Origin: Clostridium pasteurianum
GTDB lineage: Bacteria; Bacillota; Clostridia; Clostridiales; Clostridiaceae
Direction: 5' to 3'
Assembly (NCBI RefSeq): GCF_001705235.1
Contig: NZ_MCGV01000001.1
Coordinates: 3,600,181 to 3,664,180 of the forward strand
DNA: 64,000 nt
Positions 18,012 through 27,874 of the stretch are shown here, in pieces. The notes below the pieces were generated by a model. The model searched no databases. It worked only from the letters and a program-made list of their open reading frames with translations, and was not told where the DNA came from. Numbering within the stretch: position 1 is the stretch's first letter; the number at the start of each line of letters is the position of its first letter. A program made the translations under genes and the position numbers.

Positions 18012-19379
18012 TTATGATGCTATTTCATCGTTGCTAATTTTTGCATTTTTAGTTTTGCTTCTATATATACTTGTAAAGATGTAGCCACAAATAGTCCAAA
18101 TTAAAACTATATATGGGAATATGTTAGATGGAAAAGCTGGTACAGGATATACATTAGCGTAAAATGTATAAGCTAAAACTATTAAAGCTATTACTGGAAA
18201 TATAAGATTCTTATTTGTCCAAATTTTATTGCGCTTAAAGTATACTATTGAACCAAGACAAGTAACAAAATAGTTAATTATTAATGACAATGCACCAATA
18301 GTACCACAATATCCAAAGATAGTTGTACCCTCATTTTTAGATAAAAGAAGTACTAAAACAATTGTTACAACAAGCAATAAGGCTAATGATATATAAGGTG
18401 TCTGGTGTTTTTGATGTACTTTTGAAACTATTTTAGGAACATTTCCGTCTTGACTCATGGAATAAAGTAATCTACTTGCAGCAGCCATAGCACCAAGTCC
18501 AGCTGAAAAAGCAGATAATGATACTACAAAGGCTAATGCTCCTGTAAAGAATAATGGCATGTACATTTTTGATAAATCAGCAACACTAGATGCGGATTTT
18601 ATTAATGATGTAATACCTGCTTTTGAGCTGCCAAATCCTAATGCAATGGCATAACTTGTAAGTACGAAAAATAATCCTGATATAAGAACTGAGCTTGCTA
18701 TTGCTAGTGGAATTGTTTTTTTAGGATTTTTGCTTTCTTCTCCATAGCTTGAAGCACCTTCAAATCCAGCAAAGCATAATATTGCAAATACTATTGCTGC
18801 TCCAATACTTGAGAAACTATTATTGTTTGTCTTAAATGGAATTGCACTAAATCCTGTTTTGCTTATAACCACTATATCTAGAACTATAATTAAAAATATA
18901 GATGCAAATTCCAGTGCTAGCATTATTTTTGAACTTAGCTTTACATCGGAAAAACATAAATACCAACTTAATAATGCAGCTAATAAGGTATATGGAAGCC
19001 AGCCTATATTTATTCCTGTATAAGTTGCAATGAAGTCATTAAACATTGAACCAAATGCTGAAAGGCAGCCTGCTGGAAATATAGCATAAGTTAAATAAAG
19101 AGCCCAGCCTGATAAGCATCCTACCTTTTCACCAAGAGATTTTGTTGCAAAAGTATATATAGATCCTGCAGTTGAAAAGTACTGATTAAACTTTACAAAT
19201 GATACAGCAATGCATCCTAATAGTAATATAGAAATTAAGAATACTAAGCTTACAGAATATGAACATACACTTGCCATTAAAGGTACATTAAGAGCCATTG
19301 CTGCTGATGGGGCTATCATGGCTACTGGTAAAGCGACAACTTCTAGGTAGGTTAGTTCGTTTTGTCGTAGTTTTTCCAT
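18012..19379 (-). CDS. APC-superfamily amino acid permease
   Basis: 455 residues with about twelve transmembrane helices. The N-terminal helix contains the broken-helix motif typical of APC transporters (ALPVAMIAPSAAMAL). The later segment FAGFEGASSYGEESKNP is the conserved region after helix 6 in this family. It probably imports an amino acid by proton symport or exchanges it; the substrate cannot be read from sequence. The gene diverges from the GntR regulator gene with a 403-base gap. The regulator more likely serves the Etf/lactate operon. The hydrolase gene lies downstream on the same strand. Confidence 0.85.
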   Translation of the reverse strand: MEKLRQNELTYLEVVALPVAMIAPSAAMALNVPLMASVCSYSVSLVFLISILLLGCIAVSFVKFNQYFSTAGSIYTFATKSLGEKVGCLSGWALYLTYAIFPAGCLSAFGSMFNDFIATYTGINIGWLPYTLLAALLSWYLCFSDVKLSSKIMLALEFASIFLIIVLDIVVISKTGFSAIPFKTNNNSFSSIGAAIVFAILCFAGFEGASSYGEESKNPKKTIPLAIASSVLISGLFFVLTSYAIALGFGSSKAGITSLIKSASSVADLSKMYMPLFFTGALAFVVSLSAFSAGLGAMAAASRLLYSMSQDGNVPKIVSKVHQKHQTPYISLALLLVVTIVLVLLLSKNEGTTIFGYCGTIGALSLIINYFVTCLGSIVYFKRNKIWTNKNLIFPVIALIVLAYTFYANVYPVPAFPSNIFPYIVLIWTICGYIFTSIYRSKTKNAKISNDEIAS

Positions 19380-19782
19380 AATTTAAACACTCCTTTTAAA
19401 TATATTTTTTAGTTCGATTCAATAAATGCATAAATATAAAAATCATTATATATATGGGTTAATAATTTCTATATTGATTTGATAGTAAAACTTGCCATTC
19501 TTTTGATGAATTAATAACAATTATAGATTAAAAAAACTAAAAATGCAATAATTTATCTAAAATAATATAAAAATATTATCAATTAGTATAATTTACTTTA
19601 AAAATGCCAAAAAAATATTTAAGGACGAATGCATAATTATACGAAAAGATATCATTTAGCATTTAGTTTGGCGAATAAAATTAAGATAAATATTTATTGT
19701 ATAAAATTATAAATTGATGTTTGAATAAAAGGTTGTGGTATAATTTATATTGCTAAGAAGTTGCACGGAAAAGGGTGATAAT
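19380..19782. promoter_or_regulatory. Divergent intergenic region, permease / GntR regulator
   Basis: No gene is seen. TATAAT at 19739-19744 with a TG-rich sequence before it is a likely -10 box for the regulator gene, with TTGATG at 19714 as a weak -35. I see no second copy of the TTGGT-N3-ACCAA operator here, so autoregulation is not supported. Confidence 0.4.
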
Positions 19783-20478
19783 ATGTTTTCTCCAATAAAA
19801 AGTCAAAAGGTATATGAAGTTGTAATTGAACAGATAAAAGAGATGATAAAGACAGGAAAATTAAAAAAGGGTGATAAGCTTCCACCTGAAAGGGAACTTG
19901 CAGAAGAACTTAATGTAAGTAGAACTTCAGTAAGAGAGGCTTTAAGATCCCTTGAAATACTTGGGCTTGTTGAAAGCAGGCATGGTGATGGCAATTTTAT
20001 AAAAGAAAGCTTTGATGATAGCTTAATTGAGCCTATATCGCTTATGTTCATGCTTCAAGAAAGTAGTCCTAGGGATATACTTGAGCTTAGAATGGTTTTA
20101 GAGACTGAAACAGCTTCTCTTGCTGCAAAAAAAGTTAGTTCGGATGAGCTTCAAGAGATAAAGGCTATAATAGATAAATTTAAGATTACTACAGATGAGA
20201 GGCTTAATACAGAATTAGATGTTGAATTTCATCATAAAATTGCTAAGGCATCTAAAAATCTTCTTTTAGTTAATATTTTATCTGCTACTTCTGTGTTAAT
20301 AGATACATTTATTAGTGATGCAAGATATAAAATTATAGCAAATGGTGAGAATAAAACTTTGTTAGTAACTCAGCATGAGGCTATATATAAAGCACTTTTA
20401 AGTAAGGATGAATCAAAAGCAGCAGCAGAAATGCGTAACCATTTGGAGCTTATAAATAAATCAATGTGCAAAAGTTAA
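19783..20478 (+). CDS. GntR/FadR-family regulator of the lactate dehydrogenase operon
   Basis: 231 residues. An N-terminal winged helix (about 5-70) contains the GntR signature GDKLPPERELAEELNVSR. A C-terminal FCD domain carries the usual metal/ligand-site Asp and His residues (DVEFHH, QHEAIY, RNHL). This is the same class as LldR, PdhR and GlcC, which sense small organic acids. Lactate is the likely ligand because etfB-etfA-lctD follows 104 bases downstream. The gene corresponds in position to lctA of the Acetobacterium lactate operon. ATG 19783 is chosen because AAGGGTGATA precedes it; TTG 19750 has no comparable site. Confidence 0.85.
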   Translation: MFSPIKSQKVYEVVIEQIKEMIKTGKLKKGDKLPPERELAEELNVSRTSVREALRSLEILGLVESRHGDGNFIKESFDDSLIEPISLMFMLQESSPRDILELRMVLETETASLAAKKVSSDELQEIKAIIDKFKITTDERLNTELDVEFHHKIAKASKNLLLVNILSATSVLIDTFISDARYKIIANGENKTLLVTQHEAIYKALLSKDESKAAAEMRNHLELINKSMCKS

Positions 20479-20523
20479 ATTTTTAACTTTTGTTTTTTTA
20501 TGGAATTTTTTGTTTTTATGTGC

Positions 20524-20529
20524 TACAAT
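20524..20529 (+). promoter_or_regulatory. Extended -10 promoter of the etfB-etfA-lctD operon
   Basis: TGCTACAAT is an extended -10 element lying 54 bases before etfB. No good -35 is visible at 17 bases, which fits an extended -10 promoter. The operator starts about eight bases after it. Confidence 0.5.
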
Positions 20530-20536
20530 TTATTTG

Positions 20537-20563
20537 AAATTGGTCATACCAACACACCAATTT
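20537..20563. promoter_or_regulatory. FadR-subfamily operator, TTGGT-CAT-ACCAA
   Basis: TTGGTCATACCAA at 20540-20552 matches the TTGGT-N3-ACCAA pattern bound by PdhR/LldR/FadR-type regulators. A second, wider palindrome, AAATTGGT...ACCAATTT, spans 20537-20563. The position just after the -10 box would let a bound repressor block transcription until the inducer, probably lactate, is present. Confidence 0.75.
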
Positions 20564-20582
20564 TAGAGAGGGAGGGTTTACA

Positions 20583-21371
20583 ATGGATATTTTAGTATGT
20601 ATTAAACAAGTTCCAGGTACTAGTAAAGTTGAAGTAGATGAAAAAACTGGAGTTCTAAAAAGAGATGGAATAGACTCTAAAATGAATCCTTATGATCTTT
20701 ATGCACTTGAAACAGCACTTAGGATAAAGGAAAAGATTGGAGGCAATGTAAGCGTTATCACTATGGGACCTCCACAGGCAAAAGAAGTTATCAAAGAAGC
20801 ATATATGATGGGTGTAGATAGAGGAATGCTTATTTCAGATAGAAAATTTGCAGGTGCAGATGTACTTGCTACAGCATATACAATTTCTCAAGGTATTAAG
20901 AAAATGGGGAATTTCGATTTAATACTTTGTGGAAAACAAACTACAGATGGAGATACAGCTGAGGTTGGACCTGAAATAGCTGAATATTTAAAAATACCAC
21001 ATATTGCAAATGTAATAAGAATAGAAGAAACAAATGAAAAAGAAATAACAGTTGATATGGATATGCCAAACACTATAGAACTTGATAAAATTTCTTATCC
21101 GTGTCTTCTTACTATAGATAAAGATATATTTGAGCCAAGACTTCCATCTTACAAGAAAAAACTTGAAACTAAGGATAGAGAAATTGAATCTATTTGCCTT
21201 AATGATTTTGAGGATAAGGATGAAAATCATTATGGACTTAATGGTTCAGCAACTCAGGTTGAAAGAATATTTCCACCTTCAGTCAATAATGACAGAGAAA
21301 TTTGGAATGGAAGCAGTGAAGAAATATCAGATAAAATATTTAATAAACTTAAACAATTAAAATATGTTTAA
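20583..21371 (+). CDS. etfB: Electron transfer flavoprotein beta subunit (lactate dehydrogenase-associated)
   Basis: 262 residues of the EtfB family. The opening DILVCIKQVPGT and the block CGKQTTDGDTAEVGPEIA (about 119-136) are typical. With EtfA it forms the flavin-containing partner of the lactate dehydrogenase encoded two genes on. EtfB carries the flavin that does electron bifurcation or confurcation in the clostridial complexes. The start is ATG with GAGGGAGGG before it. etfA follows after 15 bases. The order regulator-etfB-etfA-dehydrogenase equals lctABCD of Acetobacterium woodii. Confidence 0.92.
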   Translation: MDILVCIKQVPGTSKVEVDEKTGVLKRDGIDSKMNPYDLYALETALRIKEKIGGNVSVITMGPPQAKEVIKEAYMMGVDRGMLISDRKFAGADVLATAYTISQGIKKMGNFDLILCGKQTTDGDTAEVGPEIAEYLKIPHIANVIRIEETNEKEITVDMDMPNTIELDKISYPCLLTIDKDIFEPRLPSYKKKLETKDREIESICLNDFEDKDENHYGLNGSATQVERIFPPSVNNDREIWNGSSEEISDKIFNKLKQLKYV

Positions 21372-21386
21372 TGGAGGGGAATTATT

Positions 21387-22595
21387 ATGGGAAAGTTAGT
21401 TATTAACCAGGATAAACTTACAAAGGAAAACATAAAAGAACTTATTAATTTATGTCCTTTTAATGCTATAGAAGAAAATAATGGTAAGCTACAAATAAAT
21501 GCGGCCTGTAAACTCTGTAAAACATGCATAAGGAGAGGACCTAAGGGAGTTATAGAGTTTGTAGAAGATAAGGTAAAAAGTATAGATAAAAGTGCCTGGA
21601 AGGGAATTTTAGTATATGTAGATCATGTTGAAGGAAATATACATCCCGTAACCTATGAGCTTATAGGAAAGGCAAGAGAGCTTGCTTCAAAAATAAATCA
21701 CCCAGTCTATGCACTATTTATTGGACATAATATAAAAGAAAAAGCAGAAGAACTTCTTCATTATGGTGTTGATGAGGTTTTTGTATATGACTATGAAGAA
21801 CTTCGTGATTTCGCCATTGAACCTTATACTGCTGCCTTTGAAGATTTAGTAAAAAAAGTAAAGCCAACAGCAATACTTGTTGGAGCTACCACTGTTGGAA
21901 GGTCACTTGCACCTAGAGTTGCAGCAAGATTTAAAACAGGGCTTACAGCAGATTGTACCATACTTGACATGAAAGAAAATACTGACTTAGTCCAAATAAG
22001 ACCTGCTTTTGGCGGAAATATAATGGCACAAATTATAAATCCAAATAACAGACCACAAATGTCTACGGTTAGGTATAAAGTTATGAATGCACCAGAGAGA
22101 CAGGATGGTAAGAGCGGAAAAATTACAGTATGCAACATAGATAAAGAGAAACTTAATTCCAATATAAAGGTTTTAAAGATAACTAAAAAAGAGCCAGAGA
22201 ATAGTATATCTGATGCAGAAGTAATAATTGCAGTTGGAAGAGGAATTAAGGCTGAAAAAGATATGGACATGGTGTATGAATTAGCAGATCTTTTAGGTGC
22301 AAGAGTTGCAGGTACAAGACCACTTGTTGAAGCAGGATGGATTGATGCTAAAACTCAAATAGGTTTAAGTGGTAGAACTGTAAAGCCTAAACTCATAATA
22401 GTTCTTGGTATTTCAGGAGCAGTTCAATTTACAGCAGGCATGAACAGTAGCGAATATATATTTGCAATAAATAAGGATGAAAAAGCACCTATATTTAGTG
22501 TAAGTCACTATGGAATAGTTGGAGATTTATATGATATTGTTCCTAAACTTATTGAAAAGATAAAGCAAAATAAAAAAGTAGAAACGGCAATATAA
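21387..22595 (+). CDS. etfA: Electron transfer flavoprotein alpha subunit with N-terminal ferredoxin domain
   Basis: 402 residues. Residues 1-60 form a ferredoxin-like extension with four cysteines: C23 (followed by Pro) and C41-xx-C44-xx-C47. These suit a single [4Fe-4S] cluster. The fourth cysteine of a second canonical motif is replaced (RRGP). The rest is a full EtfA, with the FAD-binding end [10 protein letters not shown] and GISGAVQF. An iron-sulfur extension of this kind is known in lactate dehydrogenase/Etf complexes. There it links reduced ferredoxin to NAD+-dependent lactate oxidation. Spacing of 15 bases on each side indicates one operon. Confidence 0.92.
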   Translation: MGKLVINQDKLTKENIKELINLCPFNAIEENNGKLQINAACKLCKTCIRRGPKGVIEFVEDKVKSIDKSAWKGILVYVDHVEGNIHPVTYELIGKARELASKINHPVYALFIGHNIKEKAEELLHYGVDEVFVYDYEELRDFAIEPYTAAFEDLVKKVKPTAILVGATTVGRSLAPRVAARFKTGLTADCTILDMKENTDLVQIRPAFGGNIMAQIINPNNRPQMSTVRYKVMNAPERQDGKSGKITVCNIDKEKLNSNIKVLKITKKEPENSISDAEVIIAVGRGIKAEKDMDMVYELADLLGARVAGTRPLVEAGWIDAKTQIGLSGRTVKPKLIIVLGISGAVQFTAGMNSSEYIFAINKDEKAPIFSVSHYGIVGDLYDIVPKLIEKIKQNKKVETAI

Positions 22596-22609
22596 AGGGG
22601 GAAGTTCTT

Positions 22610-23995
22610 ATGGTTAATATAGAAGATATAAAATATTTTCAATCATTTTTAGGTGAAGATAGAGTACTCAGCGGAGATGAAATAAATGAGGATTTCAGCC
22701 ATGATGAGCTTGGCAGCGTAAGCAAGATGCCTGAAGTACTTTTAGATGTTAAAAATACAGAGGAAATATCAAAGGTTATGAAATATGCTTATGAAAAGGA
22801 CATACCGGTAGTTCCAAGGGGATCGGGGACAGGACTTGTTGGAGCAGCTGTACCACTTCATGGTGGAATAATGCTAAATATGAGCAGTATGAATAAGATT
22901 CTTGAACTTGATGAGGAAAATTTAACGCTTACCGTTGAACCGGGAGTTCTTTTGATGGAGATAGGTAAATTTGTAGAGCAGCATGATCTTTTTTATCCAC
23001 CAGACCCTGGAGAAAAATCTGCAACTATAGGGGGAAATATAAGTACAAATGCTGGAGGTATGAGAGCTGTAAAGTATGGAGTTACTAGAGATTATGTAAG
23101 AGGACTTGAAGTGGTACTGCCAAATGGTGACATTTTAAATCTTGGAGGAAAGGTTGTTAAAAATAGTTCTGGTTACAGCATAAAGGATTTAATATGCGGC
23201 TCAGAGGGAACGCTTGCTATAATAACAAAAGCAATCTTAAAACTTATGCCGCTTCCTAAAAAGACAATAAGCCTTCTTGTACCTTTTAATGACCTCGATA
23301 CAGCTATAAGTACTGTTCCTAAAATTATAAAGTCAAAATCAATTCCTACAGCTATTGAGTTTATGGAGAGAGAAGTAATTCTTTCGGCTGAGGAATACTT
23401 AGGCAAAAAGTTTCCTGATAACAGTGCAGATGCATATTTGCTTTTGAGTTTTGATGGAAATACTAAGGAAGATGTTGAAAAAGATTATAGTAAAGTTGCT
23501 GAAATTTGCCTTAATGAAGGAGCACTTGATGTCTATATAGTTGATACAGACGAAAGAAAAGAAGCTGTGTGGAACGCAAGAGGAGCGTTTCTTGAAGCAG
23601 TTAAAGCTTCTACTACAGAAATGGATGAATGTGATGTTGTTGTTCCAAGAAATAAGGTTGCCGAATTCGTAAAATATACAGATGAGCTTCAAAATAAGTT
23701 TAATATTAGAATAAGAAGTTTTGGTCATGCTGGCGATGGAAATCTTCATGTTTATATATTAAAAGATGATTTAAGTAAAGAAGAGTGGGAAGAAAAACTA
23801 AAGAGAGTATTTGAATGCATGTACAAAAAATCTATGGATCTGGAAGGGCTTGTATCAGGAGAACATGGAATAGGTTTTGCCAAAAAGAAATATTTATTTA
23901 ATCAATGTGGTGAAGAATACATTTCCCTTATGAAAAATATTAAAAAAGCTTTTGATCCTAAAAATATTTTAAATCCAGAGAAAGTATGTGAGTAG
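22610..23995 (+). CDS. lctD: FAD-linked lactate dehydrogenase (GlcD/LctD family)
   Basis: 461 residues. The FAD-binding domain of the vanillyl-alcohol-oxidase fold has [11 protein letters not shown] (about 72-82) and the block [18 protein letters not shown] (about 133-150). The C-terminal substrate domain has the metal-site motifs GHAGDGNLH and SGEHGIG. It should oxidise D- or L-lactate (glycolate is also possible) to pyruvate. Electrons pass to EtfAB, which would drive NAD+ reduction with help from reduced ferredoxin. It is the last gene of the operon and is followed by a strong terminator. No lactate permease or racemase gene is present in this operon. Confidence 0.88.
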   Translation: MVNIEDIKYFQSFLGEDRVLSGDEINEDFSHDELGSVSKMPEVLLDVKNTEEISKVMKYAYEKDIPVVPRGSGTGLVGAAVPLHGGIMLNMSSMNKILELDEENLTLTVEPGVLLMEIGKFVEQHDLFYPPDPGEKSATIGGNISTNAGGMRAVKYGVTRDYVRGLEVVLPNGDILNLGGKVVKNSSGYSIKDLICGSEGTLAIITKAILKLMPLPKKTISLLVPFNDLDTAISTVPKIIKSKSIPTAIEFMEREVILSAEEYLGKKFPDNSADAYLLLSFDGNTKEDVEKDYSKVAEICLNEGALDVYIVDTDERKEAVWNARGAFLEAVKASTTEMDECDVVVPRNKVAEFVKYTDELQNKFNIRIRSFGHAGDGNLHVYILKDDLSKEEWEEKLKRVFECMYKKSMDLEGLVSGEHGIGFAKKKYLFNQCGEEYISLMKNIKKAFDPKNILNPEKVCE

Positions 23996-24076
23996 CTTTT
24001 TATAAGATAGTGAAAATTCACATCTAGTTTTAAGACAATTCAATTGATTTTTGTATAGATAAAATTTGTTACAATT

Positions 24077-24129
24077 AAAACAAGCCCTCAATATAAATTA
24101 TAAGAATATTTATATTGAGGGCTTGTTTT
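24077..24129. terminator. Strong bidirectional terminator between lctD and padC
   Basis: AAAACAAGCCCTCAATATAA and its complement form a 22-bp perfect stem with a 9-base loop. A-rich and T-rich flanks on both sides serve the convergent genes. Confidence 0.9.
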
Positions 24130-24145
24130 AAAAAATTATAGCTTT

Positions 24146-24688
24146 TTATTTTTTGATTCTTTTATAGTTTTTATCAAAATATTTACCAGCACGGATGTCA
24201 TCTGTCATACCCTTATATGGAGCTTCACTTATAACATCTTCATTATTCTGACCTGCATTACCTATATAAGTTATATTTGCAAATTCAGGTACGACGTACT
24301 TAGGATATGTTTCGTATTTTTCTCTTGATTCTTCCATTAAATCAATATGTTCATTTTGATATGTTACTGTAACTTCAGGATGTTCTTGAACCCATTTTGG
24401 GAAAAAGATAACGCCGTGTAATTTTCCCTCATTTGGCATAAAATCTAAAGCTACATCTGTACCAGTTGGTTCAGTCCAAGTGATTTTAAAGACGCCATCT
24501 GTTAATTTTACAATATTTGCTTCTTGATCTGTTACCCAACGTCCAGCTACCATACCGCCATGTATACGATAATCAACAGTATGATCATTTTTTGCATACC
24601 ATTCATATTCCCAACCATTGTCATAAGTATAAATAAAATGAGTTCCTAAGAAATCATCCAAATTTTTAAAAACTTTTTTTTCTGCCAT
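24146..24688 (-). CDS. padC: Phenolic acid decarboxylase
   Basis: 180 residues with the compact lipocalin-like beta-barrel sequence of PadC/PAD enzymes, recognisable by [18 protein letters not shown] (about 14-31), GGMVAGRWV and the C-terminal [18 protein letters not shown]. It removes CO2 from p-coumaric, ferulic or caffeic acid to give vinyl phenols, a detoxification step for plant-derived phenolics. The length is that of the family. ATG 24688 has GGTGG nine bases before it. An upstream palindrome of PadR type suggests induction by phenolic acids. Confidence 0.92.
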   Translation of the reverse strand: MAEKKVFKNLDDFLGTHFIYTYDNGWEYEWYAKNDHTVDYRIHGGMVAGRWVTDQEANIVKLTDGVFKITWTEPTGTDVALDFMPNEGKLHGVIFFPKWVQEHPEVTVTYQNEHIDLMEESREKYETYPKYVVPEFANITYIGNAGQNNEDVISEAPYKGMTDDIRAGKYFDKNYKRIKK

Positions 24689-24731
24689 TGTAATTCCACC
24701 TTTCATTCTTATGCATAAATATTCCACACAT

Positions 24732-24772
24732 ATAAACATGTAACTATAAACATGTCAGTATTGACATGTTTA
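24732..24772 (-). promoter_or_regulatory. PadR-type operator overlapping the padC promoter
   Basis: TAAACATGTCA and TGACATGTTTA form an 11-bp perfect palindrome with a 4-base centre (24747-24772). A third half-site, ATAAACATGT, lies at 24732-24742. This matches the ATGT...ACAT dyads bound by PadR. On the minus strand CTGACA inside the palindrome can serve as -35, with TTATAT 17 bases on as -10, so bound protein would block the promoter. Confidence 0.65.
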
Positions 24773-24974
24773 TGCAATAAATATTATACCAAATATAAAA
24801 AAATATCAATACAATATATTTATATTTCAAATTTACGATTTATAAATATTGCAGCAAATTTTAAGATAAGTTGAGAAATTGTACATATAATTGAACTTAA
24901 ATTTTTAATATGTTATTGTTTGAACTCATTTTTATATAATATTATATTATGAATATATATTTGCATTTAATTAA

Positions 24975-25016
24975 AAAGGGTCTGCCCCATCAATTTATAT
25001 TTAGTGAGACAGCTCC
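24975..25016 (-). terminator. Terminator of the speD-speE operon
   Basis: On the minus strand GGAGCTGTCTCA can pair, with G-U pairs, with TGGGGCAGACC, followed by CTTTTT. It lies just after the speE stop. Confidence 0.6.
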
Positions 25017-25030
25017 TTCTGTAAGATAAA

Positions 25031-25891
25031 CTAGTTATTTTCATTTAATTCTTCAATAACGTAATTTGGCAGTGCAAATGCACCTCTATGCAAGTCTGTA
25101 TTGTAATATCTTGTTTTGAGTCCTAAACTATTCCATTCATCTACATGCAAATCATTTAGAGGATGATATTTCTTTGAAGCAAATCCAAATAGCCAGTGAC
25201 CTGAAGCATAAGTTGGCATGTGGAATTGATAAACCATTGCAATAGGAAAATTATTTTCTATCTTACTATGAGCTCTTTTCATTTCACGGCAGTAATTTTT
25301 GTAATATGGACTTTCGTGTTGGTTTATTAAAATTCCATCATCACTTAAAATTCTCTTGCAATCGCTGTAAAATTCGTTAGTAAATAAACCTTCTCCAGGG
25401 CCAATAGGATCTGTTGAATCAACTAAAATAAGGTCATAAGTTCCGCTTGCTGTTTTTTTAACAAATTCTTTACCGTCCTCAAAATGAGTAGTAAGTCTAG
25501 TGTCATTATCAAACTTGCAGGCGGTTTGTGGTAAATACTTCTGGCAGAGTCTAATAACTCTTTCATCAATATCAACCAAATCTACTTTTTCGATAGTTTT
25601 ATACCTTAAAATTTCCCTTGAAGTTCCACCATCGCCTCCACCAATAATTAAAACCTTTTTAATATTGGGATTAACAGCCATTGGCACATGGGTAATCATT
25701 TCGTGATATATGAATTCATCTTTTTCAGTCAGCATTATGTAGCCATCGAGAGTAAAAAAAGTTCCAAAAGTGTCACTTTTAAAAAAATCAATTTGTTGAA
25801 AAGGGGTTTTTTCGCTGTATAAATGCTGAGTTACCCTTATTGAAAATTTTACGTCATCTGCATGACTTTCTGAATACCAAAGATCTAACAT
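25031..25891 (-). CDS. speE: Spermidine synthase
   Basis: 286 residues. It transfers the aminopropyl group from decarboxylated S-adenosylmethionine to putrescine. The nucleotide-binding GGGDGG (about 85-90) and the substrate loop LVDSTDPIGPG (about 154-164) contain the conserved acidic residues. The WYSE opening is typical of the family. It lies 18 bases downstream of speD on the same strand, so the two steps are cotranscribed. A terminator follows. No ornithine or arginine decarboxylase is seen in the window, so putrescine must come from elsewhere. Confidence 0.93.
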   Translation of the reverse strand: MLDLWYSESHADDVKFSIRVTQHLYSEKTPFQQIDFFKSDTFGTFFTLDGYIMLTEKDEFIYHEMITHVPMAVNPNIKKVLIIGGGDGGTSREILRYKTIEKVDLVDIDERVIRLCQKYLPQTACKFDNDTRLTTHFEDGKEFVKKTASGTYDLILVDSTDPIGPGEGLFTNEFYSDCKRILSDDGILINQHESPYYKNYCREMKRAHSKIENNFPIAMVYQFHMPTYASGHWLFGFASKKYHPLNDLHVDEWNSLGLKTRYYNTDLHRGAFALPNYVIEELNENN

Positions 25892-25909
25892 AACAGTCCT
25901 CCATTATTT

Positions 25910-26734
25910 TTATTTATGATATGATCCATCAAAATTTTTACCATAGAAAATTTCATCCATTTCTTTTTTGAGTTTGCGAGTTATTTCTCTTCTTTCTTTT
26001 GGATACAAGTCCTTTTTAGTATATCCAAAGAGGTAATTGTCTAAATCAAATTGCTTTAACTTGCATTTGGTATGAAAAATATTTTCCTGATAAACATTTA
26101 CGTCAATCATATTATATTTATTTTTAATATTAAAAGGCATGTAGTTTTGAATAGAGTTTATTTTGTGGTCGATAAATAGCTTTCGGCCGGTGATGTCTCT
26201 AGTAAAACCACGAACTCTGTAATCCATAGTCATAATATCAGCTTCAAAGGAATGCACCAGGTAATTTAGTGCCCTTAAAGGAGATATCATTCCACAGGTG
26301 GATACATCTATATCAGCTCTAAATGTACAAATACCATCATCGGGATGATATTCAGGGTAAGTGTGTACTGTAATGTGACTTTTATCTAAATGAGCAAGTA
26401 TAATTTCAGGCAGCGGTCCAGGAGTTTCATTTGATAATGTGTCTTCTGAATTTTTATCCATTGGATTTTCACATATTAATATTGTTACACTAGCACCTTG
26501 AGGATCATAGTCCTGCTTTGCAATATTCAAAATGTTAGCACCTATAATTTCAGTAACTTTTGTGAGAATTTGAGTAAGCCTTTCTGCGTTATACTGCTCA
26601 TCTATGTAAGTGATATAAGCTTTCCTATCTTCCTCTGATTTTGCATAACATATATCATACATATTGAAAGATAGAGTCTTGGTTAAATTATTGAAACCAT
26701 GAAGCTTTATTTTGCTATTAATGTCTGCTTTCAT
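25910..26734 (-). CDS. speD: S-adenosylmethionine decarboxylase proenzyme, E. coli type
   Basis: 274 residues. It makes decarboxylated SAM, the aminopropyl donor for SpeE. The sequence follows the long E. coli-type SpeD closely: [20 protein letters not shown] near the start, then the pyruvoyl-forming Ser in [12 protein letters not shown], then STCGMISPL. Self-cleavage before that Ser yields the two subunits. ATG 26734 places the protein in register with E. coli SpeD; GAAGGAG lies 13 bases before it, a rather long gap. An ATG 24 bases upstream has no site of its own. Confidence 0.9.
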   Translation of the reverse strand: MKADINSKIKLHGFNNLTKTLSFNMYDICYAKSEEDRKAYITYIDEQYNAERLTQILTKVTEIIGANILNIAKQDYDPQGASVTILICENPMDKNSEDTLSNETPGPLPEIILAHLDKSHITVHTYPEYHPDDGICTFRADIDVSTCGMISPLRALNYLVHSFEADIMTMDYRVRGFTRDITGRKLFIDHKINSIQNYMPFNIKNKYNMIDVNVYQENIFHTKCKLKQFDLDNYLFGYTKKDLYPKERREITRKLKKEMDEIFYGKNFDGSYHK

Positions 26735-26947
26735 TTTATATGCTGGACTCCTTCTCATAATAATGATTAATATCTTTTGGGTAATGAATTTATTAGAAAT
26801 TAGTACTTGCAAATAATATAAAGTTGTAACTGATATTTAGGATATGTAATTATGAAGGATTTTATTATTTTTGTTAGAGAATGTAGGTTCAATTTAGAAA
26901 TTAATATACCATATTTTAAATTAGTATTTTACAGAGCATATAAAAAC

Positions 26948-26982
26948 AAGGCAGGAAGTCAGTACTCTGACAATTCTGCCTT
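26948..26982 (-). terminator. Terminator of the His/Cys-rich protein gene
   Basis: AAGGCAG...CTGCCTT encloses a second stem, GTCAG/CTGAC. On the minus strand it is followed by TTGTTTTT and lies 70 bases after the stop at 27051. The remaining bases up to speD hold nothing I can name. Confidence 0.75.
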
Positions 26983-27050
26983 TAATAATTATTATAGAAA
27001 GTTAATTTTTACGTGTCTATTGGTAAGTTAAATATGTCATTGTAGAAAAT

Positions 27051-27542
27051 TTAAGCACATGGATATATATAGTTTGCGATGACACGAACATTTAAATTGT
27101 CAGGATCAAATGCATCAGTATCAGGAAGTACAAATTTCAAAGTACGTTCAATACAGCCACATTTAATACTAGGATCATCTTTAATTATGATTGTAGTAAA
27201 AGCTTTAAATACAAGGACTTCTCCGTTATTACCATATATGATACATGCAACAGCCACTTTTTTATTAACACATACATTAGTTACTTTTACTCTTACTGTT
27301 AATAATCTGCCTCCGTGCCTTGATATATCAGATGGATCAGCTATAATAGTTTGGCATAAATTGCAAGGACCGCATGAGTTACATTTACTGGAGCTTCTAT
27401 CCTGTGAATTTAAATTATTATCATTATCTAAACAAGCTGAAACATTTATTTCATTAAATTTATCTGGAGCACCTTCAGCAGGTGAATCAGAATCAGCATG
27501 ACTGTGCCTATGATGATGGTTACTTTCGGTATATATACTCAT
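27051..27542 (-). CDS. His/Cys-rich conserved clostridial protein, unknown function
   Basis: 163 residues. The first 15 contain a His cluster (SNHHHRHSH) and the middle a Cys cluster (KCNSCGPCNLC, about 53-63). The C-terminal 90 residues look like a beta sandwich: LTVRVKVTNVCVNKKVAVACII, then TLKFVLPD, ending in a Cys near the terminus. I recall similar beta domains with VKVxNVC and KFVLP in other clostridial hypothetical proteins but no assigned role. There is no signal peptide. His and Cys clusters suggest metal binding or disulfide cross-linking, as in spore or surface layers; this is inference. Confidence 0.6.
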   Translation of the reverse strand: MSIYTESNHHHRHSHADSDSPAEGAPDKFNEINVSACLDNDNNLNSQDRSSSKCNSCGPCNLCQTIIADPSDISRHGGRLLTVRVKVTNVCVNKKVAVACIIYGNNGEVLVFKAFTTIIIKDDPSIKCGCIERTLKFVLPDTDAFDPDNLNVRVIANYIYPCA

Positions 27543-27874
27543 CTAACAACACTCCTTTATTAATATTCATATATAATATAAATTTGTTTATATATGTTTT
27601 TTAAAAAATATGCTTGCTTCGTATTCTAAAGTATTTGCTTGAGAATATATACCCATAACATTATATTCCATTTTATATAGTTGTGTTAATGAAGATTAAA
27701 TTAAAAAAACGAATTATTAGAAGATGTGTAAGCATGTTATAACTCTAATGAAATGGTCATTTAAAGTTACCTTGACTATGTGGCATAATATGGCTGAAAG
27801 TATTTAATTTAAAGCTATGAAATTAAGCTATTTGATAATAATATAAATAGAATTTGATTTATAAGGGGATATAT
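27543..27874. other. Divergent intergenic region
   Basis: AT-rich, about 330 bases, between the His/Cys-rich gene and the Fic gene. I see no RNA gene, open frame or clear palindrome, only presumed promoters in both directions. Confidence 0.3.

Noticed and set aside
23399-23749. 116-codon minus-strand frame inside lctD
   Set aside because: It is a shadow of the dehydrogenase gene, with low-complexity hydrophobic sequence and no start signal.
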